From Corynebacterium urinipleomorphum (GTDB lineage Bacteria; Actinomycetota; Actinomycetes; Mycobacteriales; Mycobacteriaceae), in the NCBI RefSeq assembly GCF_900155535.1, contig NZ_LT706965.1, forward strand, positions 20,227 through 84,226: 64,000 nt of DNA. The letters run 5' to 3'. The translations under genes and the position numbers were made by a program. Below the pieces are notes generated by a model. The model saw nothing but the letters and a program-made list of their open reading frames with translations, did no database searches and had not been told where the DNA came from. Below, piece by piece: positions 1 through 10,348 of this stretch. Numbering within the stretch: the stretch's first letter is position 1; the number at the start of each line of letters is the position of its first letter.

Positions 1-699
<699 letters not shown>

Positions 700-718
700 C
701 CCACATCCCCGCCGCCAC

Positions 719-755
719 GGCCCCGCAACTCACACACCGCCCGAGTTGCGGGGCC
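719..755 (+). terminator. Rho-independent-type terminator after nrdF
   Basis: A perfect 13-bp inverted repeat (GGCCCCGCAACTC at 719-731 and its complement at 743-755) encloses an 11-base loop 20 bases after the nrdF stop, followed by a pyrimidine-rich CGTTCTAT. The remaining 200 bases up to ctaD contain its leader and Shine-Dalgarno but no recognisable gene. Confidence 0.75.
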
Positions 756-966
756 GTTCTATCCCCAATCCGGGGTCAATCAGGAAAGGCCAATTAGGCA
801 GGTGCCGCGCTCATAATGGGTGTGGCCTGTGATGTCTGGATTTTGGCTGGGGCGGCCGTTAAGATGAAGCGGTACTAGTTGCGCCTACCCGCGTGCCCGC
901 GTGGGGGTGCCCAGGGAAAATCACCCCGGGACGTGGTGTGACTGAGTCTCAATCAGGAGGAATCGA

Positions 967-2817
967 ATGACTGCTGTGGCACCACGGCTCGACAACGAGG
1001 TCGGTACCGACGTTGTCGCCCCGGTCCGGCCGGAGCCGACCGGTAAGGCGCGTAAAGGCACCCGCCTTTATGATTTGCTGACCACCACAGACCACAAACA
1101 GCTGGGCATTTTCTACATCATCATGTCCTTCGTGTGGTTCTTCGTGGGTGGTCTCATGGCACTGCTCATCCGTGCGGAGTTGTTCCACCCGGGTCTGCAG
1201 TTCCTGTCCAACGAACAGTTCAACCAGCTGTTCACCCTGCACGGCACGGTGATGCTTTTGGCGTTCGGTACTCCGATCGTCTGGGGCTTCGCTAACTTTG
1301 TGCTTCCCCTTCAGATCGGTGCGCCGGATGTCGCGTTCCCGCGTCTGAACTCCTTTGGTTTCTGGATCACCCAGGCCGGTATTTTGGCGATGCTTTCCGG
1401 ATTCCTCACCCCGGGCGGCGCCGCTGACTTCGGCTGGACCATGTACCTGCCGCTGGCAGATGCCATCCACACCCCGGGTGTGGGCGCTGACCTGTGGATC
1501 CTGGGTGTGGGTGCCACCGGTATCGGTACCCTTGCCTCTGCGATCAACATGGTCTCCACCGTCCTGACGCTGCGCGCGCCGGGTATGACCATGTTCCGTC
1601 TGCCGGTGTTCACGTGGACGGTGTTCGTCGCGTCGATTCTGGCTCTGATGATCTTCCCGCTGCTTACTGCGGCTGCTCTCGGTGTGCTCTACGACCGCAA
1701 GCTCGGCGGACACATCTTCGACCCGGCTAACGGCGGTGCCATCCTGTGGCAGCACCTGTTCTGGTTCTTCGGCCACCCGGAGGTCTACGTTCTCGCGCTG
1801 CCGTTCTTCGGCATCATCTCCGAGGTCGTCCCGGTCTTCTCCCGTAAGCCGATCTTCGGCTACATCGGCCTGGTCTTCGCAACCCTCGCCATCGGCGGCC
1901 TGTCCATGGCTGTGTGGGCGCACCACATGTACATCACCGGTGCGGTTCTGCTTCCGTTCTTCTCGTTCATGACCTTCCTCATCGCCGTCCCGACCGGTGT
2001 GAAGTTCTTCAACTGGGTGGGCACGATGTGGAACGGCCACTTGACGTTCGAGACTCCGATGATCTGGGCGATGGGCTTCCTGTTCACCTTCCTCTTCGGT
2101 GGTCTCACCGGCATCATGCTGGCTTCCCCGCCGCTGGACTTCCAGCTGCACGACTCCTACTTCGTCGTCGCGCACTTCCACTACACCCTGTTCGGTACCG
2201 TGGTGTTCGCATCCTGCGCCGGCGTGTACTTCTGGTTCCCGAAGATGACGGGCCGCATGCTCGACGAGACTCTGGGCAAGTGGCACTTCTGGCTGACCTT
2301 CATCGGCTTCAACCTGACCTTCATGGTCCAGCACTGGCTGGGCAACATGGGTATGCCGCGCCGCTACGCCGACTACCTCGACTCCGACGGCTTCACGCTG
2401 CTCAACCAGATCTCCACCATTGGTGCGCTGATCCTGGGTATCGCATTCCTGCCGTTCATCTGGAACGTGTACAAGTCCTGGCGCTACGGCGAGGTCGTCA
2501 CCGTGGACGACCCGTGGGGTTACGGCAACTCCCTCGAGTGGGCTACCTCCTGCCCGCCTCCGGGACACAACTTCGAGTCCCTGCCGCGCATCCGTTCCGA
2601 GCGTCCGGCCTTCGAGCTGCACTACCCGCACATGGTTGAGACCATGCGCCGTGAGGCTCACACCGGCCACCACGATGCCCGCTCCGAGGCGACCACCCCG
2701 GGTGAGACCCAGGGTCGTGCCACCCGCACTGAGACTGCACGCCCGGAGACGGTGACCACCGTTCGCCCGGCAGAAGGTCGCGGCCCGGCATCCGGCTCTA
2801 CCAAGGTTACCGACTAG
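967..2817 (+). CDS. ctaD: Cytochrome c oxidase subunit I (aa3-type)
   Basis: CtaD is the catalytic membrane subunit of the aa3 oxidase that reduces O2 and pumps protons. The heme-copper ligands are in place: His92 in TLHGTVMLL (low-spin heme), His270 and Tyr274 in GHPEVY (CuB and the cross-linked Tyr), His319-His320 (CuB), and His403 and His405 in HFHYTLFG (high-spin heme and heme a). About twelve hydrophobic helices are visible. The ATG is preceded by AGGAGG at a 6-base spacing. After the last helix there is a polar tail of roughly 60 residues (about 555-616) rich in Thr, Arg, Glu and Gly, which makes the protein longer than the roughly 580 residues I expect for corynebacterial CtaD. Subunits II and III are not in the window. 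Confidence 0.97.
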   Translation: MTAVAPRLDNEVGTDVVAPVRPEPTGKARKGTRLYDLLTTTDHKQLGIFYIIMSFVWFFVGGLMALLIRAELFHPGLQFLSNEQFNQLFTLHGTVMLLAFGTPIVWGFANFVLPLQIGAPDVAFPRLNSFGFWITQAGILAMLSGFLTPGGAADFGWTMYLPLADAIHTPGVGADLWILGVGATGIGTLASAINMVSTVLTLRAPGMTMFRLPVFTWTVFVASILALMIFPLLTAAALGVLYDRKLGGHIFDPANGGAILWQHLFWFFGHPEVYVLALPFFGIISEVVPVFSRKPIFGYIGLVFATLAIGGLSMAVWAHHMYITGAVLLPFFSFMTFLIAVPTGVKFFNWVGTMWNGHLTFETPMIWAMGFLFTFLFGGLTGIMLASPPLDFQLHDSYFVVAHFHYTLFGTVVFASCAGVYFWFPKMTGRMLDETLGKWHFWLTFIGFNLTFMVQHWLGNMGMPRRYADYLDSDGFTLLNQISTIGALILGIAFLPFIWNVYKSWRYGEVVTVDDPWGYGNSLEWATSCPPPGHNFESLPRIRSERPAFELHYPHMVETMRREAHTGHHDARSEATTPGETQGRATRTETARPETVTTVRPAEGRGPASGSTKVTD

Positions 2818-2858
2818 CCACCGGCTTCGGCGGCCTTTAGAGGCCGCTCCTGATTGAC

Positions 2859-2896
2859 AGCCCCATTCCACGTGAATCGTGGAGTGGGGCTTCTTG
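2859..2896 (+). terminator. Terminator after ctaD
   Basis: A 14-bp stem with one mismatch (AGCCCCATTCCACG at 2859-2872 against CGTGGAGTGGGGCT at 2878-2891) with a 5-base loop is followed by TCTTG. A smaller GC hairpin (CGGCCTTTAGAGGCCG) lies just upstream near 2831-2846. Confidence 0.7.
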
Positions 2897-2920
2897 CTGT
2901 AGTGCGGTAGTTTCGTACCC

Positions 2921-4171
2921 ATGACTTACGCCGTGCGCCTGCAACCTGGTCTCAACTACGCCGTGATCACGCTGACGGGGGCGGACCGCCCGGGAGTGAC
3001 GGCCGCATTCTTCGCGGTTTTGTCGCAGCACGGCGTGCAACTTCTGGATGTCGAGCAGGCGAATTTCCGCGGACGGCTCGCCCTCGCCGCTTTTGCGGGT
3101 GTCAACCCAGTCGCAGTTGAAGCTCTACGCCGCGATCTTGAGGCGGCACCGCAGTTGACAGACCACACGGTGCTGATTGAGACAGATGAGGAATCGCTTG
3201 CTCCGCAGCGCAAGCGCTCCACTCACGCGGTAGTAGTGCTGGGGGACCCGGTGACGGCGGAGTCGGTCTCTGAAATCGGCCGCACGCTCGCGGACTTCGG
3301 CGCGAACATCGACCGCATCAGGGGCATCTCCGACTATCCGGTGACTGGGCTGGAGTTGTCCATCACCATCCCCGGCCAGGGGGACGAAGTCAGCCACACA
3401 GTCCGTAAAGCACTAGCGGAGCTGTCGTCGGGGCTTGGCGTGGATATCGCCATCGAGCGTGCTGGTCTTGCCCGCCGTTCAAAGCGTCTGGTCTGCTTCG
3501 ACTGCGACTCCACTCTCATCACCGGTGAGGTCATCGAGATGCTCGCGGCCCATGCCGGACGAGAGGAAGAGGTTGCTGCAGTCACTGAACGCGCGATGCG
3601 CGGGGAGCTGGATTTCGAGGAGTCCTTGCGCGAGCGCGTGAAAGCGCTGGCAGGCCTGGATGCCTCTGTCATTGATGAGGTAGCGCGTGACATCGAGCTC
3701 ACCCCAGGTGCCCGGACCACCATCCGCACTTTGAAGCAGATGGGCTACCGGACCGCAGTGGTCTCCGGTGGCTTCATACAGGTGCTTGAACCGATGGCAG
3801 AAGACCTTGAGTTGGACTACGTGCGCGCCAATACTCTGGAGATCGTCGACGGGAAGTTGACGGGCGAGGTGATTGGACAGGTCGTCGATAGGCGGGCAAA
3901 GGCCGATTTCCTCGCCGAGTTCGCTGCAGACTCAGGGCTTCGCATGTCGCAGACTGTCGCAGTGGGCGACGGCGCGAACGACATCGACATGATCACCAAG
4001 GCGGGCCTAGGTATCGCGTTCAACGCGAAGCCGGCGTTGAGGGAGGTGGCGGATACCGCGCTGAACCACCCATTCCTCGACGCGGTTCTGTACATCATGG
4101 GTGTGCCGCGCCACGAGATCGACGTGCTCAACGAGGAGCAGGGGATTGACGGAAAGGTCGCTCTGGATTGA
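2921..4171 (+). CDS. serB: Phosphoserine phosphatase with N-terminal ACT domains
   Basis: SerB hydrolyses O-phosphoserine in the last step of serine biosynthesis. Residues 1 to about 180 form the regulatory ACT region, starting with the amino-acid-binding-like LTGADRPGVTAAFF. The rest is a HAD phosphatase: nucleophile motif CFDCDSTLI (about 191-199), motif II VSGGF, and the metal-binding GDGANDIDM near 350. The length of 416 residues fits the long actinobacterial SerB (SerB2 in M. tuberculosis). It sits after ctaD, as in related genomes, and its TGA overlaps the start of the next gene, so the two are probably co-transcribed. Confidence 0.95.
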   Translation: MTYAVRLQPGLNYAVITLTGADRPGVTAAFFAVLSQHGVQLLDVEQANFRGRLALAAFAGVNPVAVEALRRDLEAAPQLTDHTVLIETDEESLAPQRKRSTHAVVVLGDPVTAESVSEIGRTLADFGANIDRIRGISDYPVTGLELSITIPGQGDEVSHTVRKALAELSSGLGVDIAIERAGLARRSKRLVCFDCDSTLITGEVIEMLAAHAGREEEVAAVTERAMRGELDFEESLRERVKALAGLDASVIDEVARDIELTPGARTTIRTLKQMGYRTAVVSGGFIQVLEPMAEDLELDYVRANTLEIVDGKLTGEVIGQVVDRRAKADFLAEFAADSGLRMSQTVAVGDGANDIDMITKAGLGIAFNAKPALREVADTALNHPFLDAVLYIMGVPRHEIDVLNEEQGIDGKVALD

Positions 4172-4908
4172 TGGGGAGCGAACTTATCTGCGCCCACTCG
4201 TTCCTCGTCAATAGTCTCTCCGCGCCAGGCCGCGGTGAGGAGGACCCGGACGACCCACAGACCGTTCAAGCAATGCAGATCGCACTGCATGTGCCCAAGA
4301 TCGATCCGCCCGTGCGCACGGATCTGTTGGCTGCGGCAGCTCGGGCTGTCGTGCAGGTGTGCCTTGACCCGCGTGCTGCAGAATCAGGCTCGTGGCACGA
4401 TGCGTTGGAGCAGTGGTACGGGCACAGGATCCGCAAAATCGCCCGCCGCGCTCGCGGTGCCGGTTGGGACGGTGTGCAGGCTTTGCCTGGGTGCACGGCA
4501 ACCGCCGGCACCGCGATGGCGCGCGCTTTCATTCCGTCTGCGGTAGGGGAGGTCCCGCACGCAATCTCGAAGCTGCAAATCCGCGGCACAGACGTGCCTC
4601 TCGAAGACGATGCGCCCGGCGACCCTGGGATTCCGCTAATCGCCATCGATACCTCGCTGGACATGACCGCTGGTAAAGCTGCGGCACAGGCGGGGCATGG
4701 CTCCATGCTGCTCGCCGCGGCGATGAGCTCTGATGCAGTCGCAGCGTGGGCTGCCGTCGGCTTCCCGCTGCAGGTGAGGGAAGTGCCGCGGAAGCTCTTT
4801 GCTGAATTAGCGGCCGAACCCGGGGCGGTAGCGGTACAAGACAGCGGCTTCACTGAGGTCGCTCCTGGGTCGACCACCGTCGTGGCCCTCCCCGGCAGCT
4901 ATGCCTAG
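4171..4908 (+). CDS. PTH2-family peptidyl-tRNA hydrolase-like protein
   Basis: The C-terminal 110 residues resemble the PTH2 fold: IAIDTSLDMTAGKAAAQAGH, then LQVREVPRKLFAEL, then a final segment rich in small residues ending VVALPGSYA. PTH2 enzymes recycle peptidyl-tRNA. The N-terminal 130 residues are extra and match nothing I recognise; they contain a basic patch HRIRKIARRARGAGW. The ATG at 4171 shares one base with the serB stop; a TTG at 4168 and an internal ATG at 4273 (MQIALHVPK) are alternative starts, and I cannot decide between 4171 and 4273. The location behind serB matches a hypothetical/PTH gene in other corynebacteria. Activity is inferred from fold similarity only. Confidence 0.75.
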   Translation: MGSELICAHSFLVNSLSAPGRGEEDPDDPQTVQAMQIALHVPKIDPPVRTDLLAAAARAVVQVCLDPRAAESGSWHDALEQWYGHRIRKIARRARGAGWDGVQALPGCTATAGTAMARAFIPSAVGEVPHAISKLQIRGTDVPLEDDAPGDPGIPLIAIDTSLDMTAGKAAAQAGHGSMLLAAAMSSDAVAAWAAVGFPLQVREVPRKLFAELAAEPGAVAVQDSGFTEVAPGSTTVVALPGSYA

Positions 4909-4925
4909 TCCTGTTTCATCGCGGT

Positions 4926-6911
4926 CTAGCTTGGCGCTGTGAGGCGGCGCAGCGCGCCGCGGACCACGTCTGGGTCGGTTGTCTCCCAGAAATCGGGGAG
5001 GGACGCGCGGAGAAATTGACCGTACCGCTTTGTGACGAGGCGGCTGTCCAGCACTGAGACCACACCGCGGTCTGAGGTGCTGCGCAGGAGGCGCCCCGTC
5101 CCTTGCGCGAGCAGGAGCGCGGCGTGAGTGGCGGAGACTTCCATGAACCCGGAGCGGCCGGCAGCGTCGGCCGCGTTGCTGCGCGCCTGCAACAACGGGT
5201 CGTCCGGACGGGGAAACGGGATGCGGTCGATGATCACTTGGGACAACGAGGTGCCCGGGACATCGACGCCCTGCCACAGGGTAAGAGTGCCGAAAAGGCA
5301 GGAATTCTCGTTGTTGGTGAACTCTTTGACAAGCGCACCGATGGAGTCATCGCCCTGCACGAGAATGTCGAATGGCAGACGTGCGCGGAGAGCTTCAGCA
5401 GCTTCGACAGCCGCGCGTTTCGACGAGAACAGCCCCAGTGTGCGCCCTCCGGAAGCTGTGATGAGCTCGGCCATCTCGTCGATGGTGGCTGGTTGCAGAC
5501 CGTCGCGGCCGGGCGGCGGCAGGTGTTTGGCAATGTAGAGGATGCCGCTCGTGCGGGGATCGAACGGCGTGCCGGCGTCGAGGCTGTCCCACGACCCGTC
5601 CGGCAGACCCCAGTTGGCCGCCATGGCGCGGAAGTTTCCGCCGACTGCCAGCGTCGCTGATGCCAGCACCACGGTCTGTTCGCTGAACAGCCGCTCGCGC
5701 AGAAGTGCCGACACCGACAGCGGGGCGACAGCTACGGAATCCCCGTAACGCTCGGAGCGGGTCAGCCAGACCACGTCAAAGTGCTTCGCCGGGTCCTCTT
5801 CGTCGAAGACATCGAGGATGCGCACAAGAGAATCGTGTAGTTCCGTCAGGTGGTTCTTCAGGTTCTCCCGTTCGGCGAACGTCTCCGGGTCATTCGTCGA
5901 CTCGCCCTCGGGAGATCGCGCAATGGCCTCGCGGGTGCGCCACAGGGCATCGCGTACCGCCGCGAACGATGCCCGGGCAGGATCGGAGATCGTTTCCCAG
6001 CGGCCGGGGGATTCGAGGTCGAGGACGGCAGAGAAGTCGTCGATAAGCTCCTCGAGCTTCTGTTGCTCAGTTGTGGCCTTGAGCTTCCCGGCGCGGCGCG
6101 CGGCGAGCGTGAGGGCGCGGGCGGAAAGCTCGTTCGTGGCTACGGAGGTGACGCGGCCGTCGAGTTCGTGCGCCTCGTCGATGATCACAACGTCGTGGTC
6201 GGGAAGAATGTTCGCGTCGGACATCGCGTCGATGGCCAGCAGTGCGTGGTTGGTGACCACGATGTCGACATCGTGCGTGCGATGCCGCGCGGCTTCCGCG
6301 AAGCACTCTTCGCCGTGCGGGCACCGCGTCGCGCCCAGACATTCGTTCGCGGTGACGGAGACCTGGCGCCATGCGGCGTCGGGCACACCGGGCTCGAGCT
6401 CATCCCGGTCGCCAGTGTCGGTTTCGTCCGCCCACTCGTGGACCCGTTTGATGTGGCGACCGAGCCATGACACGTCTTCGGTGTCCATGAGTGCGTCCGG
6501 TGCATCTTGCTCGACGGTGAGCTTGTTCAGGCACAGGTAATTTGAGCGGCCCTTTTGTATCGCGAACGTCGGAGTGCGCGGAAGCAACGGCTCGAGCGCT
6601 TCGACGAGGCGGGGCAGATCGCGGTCGACCAACTGGCGCTGCAGGGCAAGTGTCGCAGTGGACACAATCACCGTGGTGTCTGTCGCTTGGGCGTGACGGA
6701 TTGCCGGGACGAGGTAGGCGAGCGATTTACCGGTGCCTGTGCCCGCTTGGACGGCGAGGTGGCGCTCCGAGTCGAGGGCGTCGGACACAGCCTCCGCCAT
6801 TGCCACTTGTCCGGGCCGCTGAGAGCCGCCGAGCGATGTGACGGCTGCGCTGAGTAGCTCTTCCGTGGACAGCGACAGCGGGCGATCCTGCTCCTTCTCT
6901 GCGCCCGTCAC
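4926..6911 (-). CDS. dinG: ATP-dependent DNA helicase, DinG/XPD family
   Basis: This is a superfamily 2 iron-sulfur helicase of 661 residues. Walker A is at about 56-63 (AGTGTGKS) and the DEAH box is in VIIDEAHELD near 245. The four cysteines expected for a 4Fe-4S domain lie between them (NYLCLNKL, ECLGATRCPHGEECF). The C-terminal motor ends with a TGRLLRS motif VI. DinG-type enzymes unwind D-loops, R-loops and forked DNA during repair. The GTG start at 6911 overlaps the pncB stop in a GTGA arrangement, so the two genes form an operon, as in Rv1330c-Rv1329c. The stop converges with the PTH2-like gene after only 17 bases. Confidence 0.93.
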   Translation of the reverse strand: MTGAEKEQDRPLSLSTEELLSAAVTSLGGSQRPGQVAMAEAVSDALDSERHLAVQAGTGTGKSLAYLVPAIRHAQATDTTVIVSTATLALQRQLVDRDLPRLVEALEPLLPRTPTFAIQKGRSNYLCLNKLTVEQDAPDALMDTEDVSWLGRHIKRVHEWADETDTGDRDELEPGVPDAAWRQVSVTANECLGATRCPHGEECFAEAARHRTHDVDIVVTNHALLAIDAMSDANILPDHDVVIIDEAHELDGRVTSVATNELSARALTLAARRAGKLKATTEQQKLEELIDDFSAVLDLESPGRWETISDPARASFAAVRDALWRTREAIARSPEGESTNDPETFAERENLKNHLTELHDSLVRILDVFDEEDPAKHFDVVWLTRSERYGDSVAVAPLSVSALLRERLFSEQTVVLASATLAVGGNFRAMAANWGLPDGSWDSLDAGTPFDPRTSGILYIAKHLPPPGRDGLQPATIDEMAELITASGGRTLGLFSSKRAAVEAAEALRARLPFDILVQGDDSIGALVKEFTNNENSCLFGTLTLWQGVDVPGTSLSQVIIDRIPFPRPDDPLLQARSNAADAAGRSGFMEVSATHAALLLAQGTGRLLRSTSDRGVVSVLDSRLVTKRYGQFLRASLPDFWETTDPDVVRGALRRLTAPS

Positions 6912-8254
6912 TCTTCAGGGAAACCGACGAGACGGGTGCGTACGGCCGGTTCATCACGGGACAGGGACAGGCCCTCCCACGGCAAGGTCTCGCGCTGCTT
7001 GGCCAGGTGCTCGCGGGACGCTTCCAGATCATCGAGGCCGTCGACGATCTCGCCGTCGCGCATGAGCGGCACGACCAGTTGCCGGTAATCCAGCGATGTC
7101 GGGTTCTCCGGCGGATTGGACTGCGGGTAGACAATCTCGTCGACCGCAACTCCCGTGCCGCGGTAGGTGCGCACCGCGCCTTTCGCGCCGCCCTTCATCT
7201 GCTTGCCGGACGAGCGCTTCGCCACAGGCACCCCGTCGACCTCGACGAGTTTGTACACCATGCCCGCAGTGGGTGCGCCTGAACCAGTGACCACAGACGT
7301 ACCGACGCCGTAGCCATCCACCGGGTCGCCACGTAGACCTGCGATGGCGAATTCGTCGAGGTCGCTGGAGACGATGATCTTGGTGTTGTACGCGCCGAGG
7401 CTGTCCAGTTGCGCGCGGACACGGCGCGACATGATGCCCAAGTCGCCTGAGTCGAGGCGGACCCCGCCGAGCTCGGGGCCGGCCACCTCGATTGCGTTGG
7501 CGACGCCTTGGGTGATGTCGTACGTATCGACGAGCAATGTCGTGTGCACCCCGAGCGAATCAATCTGCGCCTTGAAGGCAGCCTTCTCATTAGGGGTGCC
7601 GTCTGGGTTCGTGTGCAGCAGCGTCCAAGCGTGGGCCGCGGTGCCGGCCGCCGGGATACCGTAACGCAGGCTCGCCTCCATGTTGGAGGTGGAATTGAAG
7701 CCCGCAATGTAAGCCGCCCGGGCGGATGTCACTGCGGCCTGTTCGTTCGTGCGGCGCGATCCCATCTCCATGATCGGTCGGCCGTCCGCAGCGGTGACCA
7801 TACGCGAGGCGGCTGTCGCCACAGCCGAATCGGAGTTGAGGATGGATAGGATCACCGTCTCCAGGATGCAGCACTCGGCGAACGTGCCGCGGACCGTCAG
7901 GATCGGGGAGTACGGGAAGTACAACTCGCCTTCCCGGTAGCCGTCGATCTGCCCGCTGAAGCGGTAATTGCGCAGGAAGTCCTTGGTCTTGTCGCTCAAA
8001 AAGTCCGCCGTGGCGATCTGTTCTTCTGTGAAGCGGAACTTGCGAACAGCTTCGATGAGGCGGCCGGTGCCCGCGACAACACCGTAGCGGCGCTCGTGTT
8101 GCAGCTTGCGCGCGAAGACCTCGAACACGCATTCCCGCGCGTACGTGCCGTCCTGCATGGACGCGTCAAGCATGGTCAGCTCGTACATGTCGGTCAGGAA
8201 CGCGGTGGAGGATTGGTAATCGCTGGACTGGATGTCCGCCTCAGGCGTAGTCAT
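6908..8254 (-). CDS. pncB: Nicotinate phosphoribosyltransferase
   Basis: PncB converts nicotinate and PRPP to nicotinate mononucleotide in the NAD salvage (Preiss-Handler) pathway. The chosen ATG gives MTTPEADIQ and the family N-terminus TAFLTDMYELTMLDASMQDG; an upstream extension to 8446 is compositionally poor and would run into the divergent clpS gene. Typical elements are MGSRRTNEQAAV, GTAAHAW, and LDSGDLG followed by SSDLDEF. The length of 448 residues fits. The nicotinamidase gene pncA, the preceding salvage step, is in the same window at 17.5-18.1 kb. Confidence 0.94.
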   Translation of the reverse strand: MTTPEADIQSSDYQSSTAFLTDMYELTMLDASMQDGTYARECVFEVFARKLQHERRYGVVAGTGRLIEAVRKFRFTEEQIATADFLSDKTKDFLRNYRFSGQIDGYREGELYFPYSPILTVRGTFAECCILETVILSILNSDSAVATAASRMVTAADGRPIMEMGSRRTNEQAAVTSARAAYIAGFNSTSNMEASLRYGIPAAGTAAHAWTLLHTNPDGTPNEKAAFKAQIDSLGVHTTLLVDTYDITQGVANAIEVAGPELGGVRLDSGDLGIMSRRVRAQLDSLGAYNTKIIVSSDLDEFAIAGLRGDPVDGYGVGTSVVTGSGAPTAGMVYKLVEVDGVPVAKRSSGKQMKGGAKGAVRTYRGTGVAVDEIVYPQSNPPENPTSLDYRQLVVPLMRDGEIVDGLDDLEASREHLAKQRETLPWEGLSLSRDEPAVRTRLVGFPEE

Positions 8255-8333
8255 GAGGGTAATCCTAGTCGGTGCGGGCTGACACATGTACGGCCGTCCG
8301 CCGAGCCGGGGCGAGTCTAGTAAAGTTGGGTTT

Positions 8334-8660
8334 ATGACTGGTGTCACACGCGAGATTCGCATGGGCTCGCCCATGGCCACGCCTGAGCTCGACGAGGAAA
8401 TTGATGTCGACGTCGATGTCGCAGAGAACCTCCCATGGATGTGCATCGTGTGGGATGACCCAGTGAACCTGCAGAGCTACGTCACCTACGTCTTCCAGAC
8501 AGTGCTGGGGTATGGACGCAAGCGCGCCCAGGAGCTCATGATGCAGGTGCACACGGAAGGGAAGGCAGTCGTCTCCTCCGGCGAGAAAGACAAAGTCGAA
8601 GGTGATGTGAAGAAGCTGCATACTGCGGGTCTGTGGGCCACGATGCAGCAGGCGGGGTGA
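8334..8660 (+). CDS. clpS: ATP-dependent Clp protease adaptor ClpS
   Basis: ClpS binds substrates with N-end-rule residues and delivers them to ClpC/ClpA-ClpP. The core [20 protein letters not shown] is the ClpS signature, followed by [16 protein letters not shown]. The 108-residue length is typical, and the N-terminal 30 residues are an acidic, poorly ordered tail. I chose the ATG at 8334 (MTGVTREI), which lies close to the divergent pncB start. The order clpS-DUF2017-P1 peptidase is conserved in Actinobacteria. Confidence 0.95.
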   Translation: MTGVTREIRMGSPMATPELDEEIDVDVDVAENLPWMCIVWDDPVNLQSYVTYVFQTVLGYGRKRAQELMMQVHTEGKAVVSSGEKDKVEGDVKKLHTAGLWATMQQAG

Positions 8661-8746
8661 CCCCGGCGGGCAGAACGAGCCTGAACAACGAGCCTGAACA
8701 AGGACGTTCGAGAACAAGCAGCTAATTCGAGGGGAGAGGCACAGAG

Positions 8747-9286
8747 ATGCAGCCGTGGCGGCGGAAGAAGGGACTCATGCGGGCCACGCGGTACAGCGCC
8801 GTGTTCGACCCGATGGAGCGCGAGGTCATCGGTGATCTCACGGCCACTGTTTCAGAGGCGTTGATTCACAGGGCGCAGTCCGCCCCGAAGGATGAGTTAG
8901 CCGCCATGATGGACATGCCGTCGGGTCACACGGAGGCTCCGCAGGATCCGTCCCTTGCCCGTTTGCTGCCCGATTTCGAGCGTGAAGGCGATGAGGAGTT
9001 CGACGGCGACAATTCTCTTCTACGCAGCTTGCACGAAAACGACATCATCAAGGCGAAGTTGAGCAACCTGCAGGTGATCAATGAAGCGCTGGGCCCCACT
9101 GGTGGCGTGGCCGTCACCATCGAGGAAGAGGACGCGCACCGAGTCATCGCTGCGCTCAACGACATGCGCCTGTATGTGGCATCGTCCGACGTCCAAAGTG
9201 AATCGGCTGAGCAGGACCGCGACAATCTCGTGGAGTGGCTCGCGTTCTGTCAGGATTCTCTGTTGCAGGCGTTGATGGGGGAATAG
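8747..9286 (+). CDS. DUF2017 family protein
   Basis: This 179-residue soluble protein has the DUF2017 layout: a start MQPWRRKKGLMRATRYSAVF, an arginine-rich N-terminus, an acidic middle, and a C-terminal helix with LAFCQDSLLQAL. The family almost always follows clpS in Actinobacteria and has no established function that I know of. The preceding GAGGGGAGAGG supplies a ribosome binding site. The stop codon shares one base with the GTG of the P1 peptidase gene, so translation is likely coupled. Confidence 0.85.
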   Translation: MQPWRRKKGLMRATRYSAVFDPMEREVIGDLTATVSEALIHRAQSAPKDELAAMMDMPSGHTEAPQDPSLARLLPDFEREGDEEFDGDNSLLRSLHENDIIKAKLSNLQVINEALGPTGGVAVTIEEEDAHRVIAALNDMRLYVASSDVQSESAEQDRDNLVEWLAFCQDSLLQALMGE

Positions 9287-10335
9287 TGGCGGCCACCTCG
9301 GAGAACAGGGTGGAAGCCGGATTCACTATCCCCGGTCTTTACGTCGGCCACGTCTCGCTGGGCGACACCGGAGTGACTGCGCTGGTGTCCACGGATCCGG
9401 CAGGCATGACGGGGGCTGTGGACGTGCGTGGTGGGGGTCCCGGAACGCGGGAGACGGATTTGCTCGATCCGCACAACACGGTCCAACGCGTCAATGCCGT
9501 GGTGCTATCCGGAGGCTCCGCTTTCGGTCTGGCGGCAGCTGACGGCGCTATGCGTGAGCTCGAATCCCGCGGGCTTGGCTTCGCAGTCTTCGGTGAGGAT
9601 GTCCCCGGCCCGCGTGTGCCAATCGTGCCTGCGGCAGTCATATTCGACCTCATTATCGGGGACCCGAGCCACCGGCCGACAGCTTCAGACGGCGCTGCGG
9701 CAGTGCGGGCAGCCCTTGCCACTCAGGATGAGGGGGAACCGGTAGATTCCTTTCACCCGCAGCAGACGGCGGGCAGCGTCGGAGCTGGTTGCGGTGCTAC
9801 AGCCGGGGTACTGCGCGGGGGAGTGGGAAGTGCACACATCACTGTCGCAGGCATGGATGATCAGGAGTACACGCTTGCAGCACTAGTGGTTGCTAACCCG
9901 TTGGGCAGTGTGATTGATCCGGAAACTGGGCGGTTCTTCGGGGATCCCTCCCGCCCACCGGTCGACCTCGATCAGTTCACCGCGCTCGAACGGCCGAAAC
10001 CTAAGCTGAACACGACGATCGGGGTGATTGCCACCGACTGCCCGCTGCCGCAGGCGCAGTTGAAACGGTTGGCAATGACAGGCCATGACGGTATTGCCCG
10101 GGCTGTCCGACCCTCGCACTCGCCGCTCGACGGCGACACACTTTTCGCTGTCTCCACCGCTGGCGTGTCGGACTACTCCGCCTACAGCCCAGCGGATGCG
10201 GATCCGGAACTGTACTACGCCTTGTGTGACGCATCGGCCAATTGTGTCGAGCGCGCCATCGTGGAGGCGGTCGCTCATGCGACGGCAGGTTATGACGTCG
10301 CGGCATGGAGCGACATCGTTGTAGCCGGGCATTAA
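9286..10335 (+). CDS. P1 family (DmpA-type, S58) peptidase
   Basis: A member of the P1/DmpA N-terminal-nucleophile family, which self-cleaves and acts as an aminopeptidase on small substrates. Visible signatures are the N-terminal GLYVGHVSL, VLSGGSAFGLAAADG, and the central glycine-rich TAGSVGAGCGATAG expected around the processing site. The usual position following GSVGAG carries Cys here rather than the Thr or Ser I would expect, but I cannot align it fully. The GTG at 9286 overlaps the DUF2017 stop; an in-frame start at 9235 would lie inside the preceding gene. It corresponds in position to Rv1333. Confidence 0.85.
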   Translation: MAATSENRVEAGFTIPGLYVGHVSLGDTGVTALVSTDPAGMTGAVDVRGGGPGTRETDLLDPHNTVQRVNAVVLSGGSAFGLAAADGAMRELESRGLGFAVFGEDVPGPRVPIVPAAVIFDLIIGDPSHRPTASDGAAAVRAALATQDEGEPVDSFHPQQTAGSVGAGCGATAGVLRGGVGSAHITVAGMDDQEYTLAALVVANPLGSVIDPETGRFFGDPSRPPVDLDQFTALERPKPKLNTTIGVIATDCPLPQAQLKRLAMTGHDGIARAVRPSHSPLDGDTLFAVSTAGVSDYSAYSPADADPELYYALCDASANCVERAIVEAVAHATAGYDVAAWSDIVVAGH

Positions 10336-10348
10336 GCTGAACCGCACC

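Noticed and set aside
949..2922. A 657-residue open frame on the minus strand opposite ctaD
   Set aside because: It is highly charged and repetitive in Gln, Arg and Glu, as expected for the reverse of a GC-rich membrane-protein gene, and ctaD has all catalytic ligands.
8255..8446. N-terminal extension of pncB
   Set aside because: Serine-rich and overlapping clpS; the family N-terminus begins at 8254.
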